Below, in pieces: positions 62,648-64,000 of a stretch of 64,000 nucleotides of DNA; the stretch's first letter is position 1, and every line of letters starts with the position of its first letter. The stretch comes from Paulownia fortunei (lineage: Eukaryota; Streptophyta; Magnoliopsida; Lamiales; Paulowniaceae). Position numbers and translations under genes: made by a program. Location: contig CM033105.1 of assembly GCA_019321725.1 (NCBI GenBank), forward strand, positions 10,863,632 to 10,927,631, read 5' to 3'. Below the pieces are notes generated by a model. The model was not told where the DNA came from, made no database searches, and saw only the letters and a program-made list of their open reading frames with translations.

Positions 62648-63813
62648 GGATAATTACATAGTCACCCCCTGGGCGTATTACAGAAACACTCCTACTGTTT
62701 CAATAATTACATTTACACCCCATGTCAGTCATATCTTCCTTATAGGTTCCCCTGCTGGTCAACTTGTATTATGGAAAATGTTGATGTCATTATAAATACG
62801 TAATGAAAACCCAATTTTCCCCCTGGACATTGTGGTCATGAGTTGATCAATCTTTTTGGACAAAAAATTTTAATCTTGCGCATTTGCGGTGCATGTGATG
62901 GTCTAACTGATATTATGAAAAAAATTTCAGGGGGCCTGAAGGTATGTAATTTTTTTCTGGCTATTCCCCTTTCCTTTTCAGTTTTTTATATTTTTTCGTC
63001 CTGTTTTTTTCTTTTATTTGTCTTTTTTTTTTACAGGAGGTTTAAGTGTAATACTTTTTCTTTTTGGCTATTTTTCCTCCCCTTCTCCTCCCAATCTCAA
63101 ATCTTGGCTGTGCCATCTTTATCTGAACCCCTTTGCTGCCACCTCTATCCAAATCCTAGATGAAGCTGCTCTGCCTGCTCCCATCCCCCATCCCAGCCTG
63201 ACCGCTGCCACCCCCATTCCAAACTCTAATTGTGCCTCCCTACCCCCAGCACTAGCTGCAAAACCAGCATCTCCCTCTTCTCCTAGATACTGGTGCAAAA
63301 TCCCTTATTCCGCCTCACCTAACAACTATGCCGCCACTATCTTCTCACATCCCTAATATCCAGCTCCAACCACAACTGCCACTATCTTCTCTCTATGGCC
63401 AAGGTAGAGATGCCAACCCCATAGCAATGAAGAACAAATAGAGAAAGCATGTGTATTTATACATGTACAGTTTTACATATGAAGATCTATATGTACGTAT
63501 ATGTACGCACAACTTATGCATATAATATATATAAATGTATGTATATATATAAGAGAGGGAGGGGGGCAGGGAGGGAGTTTGGTGTAATTATGTTACAGAA
63601 AAAGACCTGTAGGGGTAGTTTGGTCACTTAACTTTCAGGATATCTTGGTCTTTATTCTACTTTTTTTGGATGACTAACGGAGGGTAAGAAGGTCATTTTG
63701 CTGAAATTGTTAACTTTTTGGGTAGTCATTGACAGGGTTGTTAGTGTAATTATTGAAATAGTAGGGGGTGTCTTTGTTTTACGCCAAGCCTCAGGGGTTG
63801 TCTATGTAAACGG
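62648..63813. mobile_element. Candidate MULE-like non-autonomous element in NUP205 intron 10
   Basis: The left text (GGATAATTACATAGTCACCC..., 62648-62720) and the complement of the right text (...GGGTTGTCTATGTAAAC, about 63740-63813) share an inverted repeat of about 70 bp. It includes CAATAATTACA and CACCCCCTG-like words typical of a widespread plant MULE terminus. No 9-bp duplication is clear. The interior has a C-rich stretch at 63120-63360 of unknown origin and no transposase. Confidence 0.55.
63470..63555. repeat. Imperfect TA/TATG simple repeat
   Basis: Alternating TATG, TACG and TATA words, followed by a short purine run (GAGAGGGAGGGGGG...). Confidence 0.8.
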
Positions 63814-64000
63814 CATAGGTCTTAATATGTTATATTGGACCAAATATTCACCTCTGAAAAATAGTCGTGGACAAAGTATGGCTGAGATAGGATTTTTTAT
63901 CTGGATTTGTGGTTAATCAAACTAGATGCAGTTGATAATGATCATCTTCAATAGTCAGTTAAATGCTTCATGGATATTTTGGGCTGTCTCCGATGAAGGT
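63814..64000. other. Intron 10 continuing to window edge
   Basis: No exon or element recognised in the last 187 bp. Confidence 0.5.

Noticed and set aside
63018..63356. 112-codon Pro/Ala/Ser-rich frame in NUP205 intron 10
   Set aside because: It lies in the interior of the candidate MULE, does not match NUP205, and may be low-complexity or a captured fragment of unknown origin.

Overview
The window is nuclear DNA of a dicot-like flowering plant. It is AT-rich, has GT-AG introns, and is full of Ty1/copia and Ty3/gypsy retrotransposons primed from initiator tRNA-Met. I cannot name the species. There are two zones.

Zone 1 (1 to about 48.9 kb) is a retrotransposon graveyard with no functional gene. 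Layout: (a) 1-5.2 kb, a Ty1/copia element cut by the window edge (5' LTR, primer site, leader, broken gag), with a solo LTR inside its LTR. (b) 5.2-14.4 kb, a patchwork: gypsy integrase remnants in inverted arrangement, the 3' part and LTR of a Tat/Athila-like element, an inverted piece of that LTR, and a reverse-strand gypsy gag-pol wreck. (c) 14.4-17.7 kb, copia RNase H and rearranged copia LTR/leader pieces. (d) 17.7-21.4 kb, a gypsy RT-RNase H-integrase fragment, then an inverted copia leader and LTR. (e) 21.45-29.4 kb, a gypsy LTR holding a second LTR that holds a third; both insertions have perfect 5-bp target duplications. (f) 29.4-33.6 kb, gypsy gag-protease remains split by another solo LTR with a perfect 5-bp duplication. 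(g) 33.6-35.3 kb, about 1.6 kb of different, less AT-rich texture, possibly organellar. (h) 35.3-46.6 kb, two copies of one gypsy element in inverted orientation, the right LTR split by a copia solo LTR. (i) 46.6-48.9 kb, smaller fragments and a Tat-like LTR with a 178-bp tandem duplication.

Zone 2 (about 50 kb to the right edge) is a host gene on the + strand: the first ten coding exons (405 codons, about the first fifth) of NUP205, the large alpha-solenoid scaffold nucleoporin of the nuclear-pore inner ring. All ten exons join in frame at GT-AG junctions, and the gene runs off the window. Its 4.7-kb fifth intron contains a complete-looking non-autonomous Mutator-like transposon of the Pack-MULE type: about 140-bp terminal inverted repeats, a perfect 9-bp target duplication and captured pieces of an LRR receptor-like kinase, antisense to NUP205. 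The tenth intron holds a second, poorer candidate with MULE-style inverted termini. The NUP205 upstream region has two E2F-like sites and a telo-box-like motif.

I found no RNA genes, CRISPR arrays or complete retroelement coding regions. Repeat boundaries come from reading the copies in this window against each other. Those with target duplications are exact; the others are good to tens of bases.
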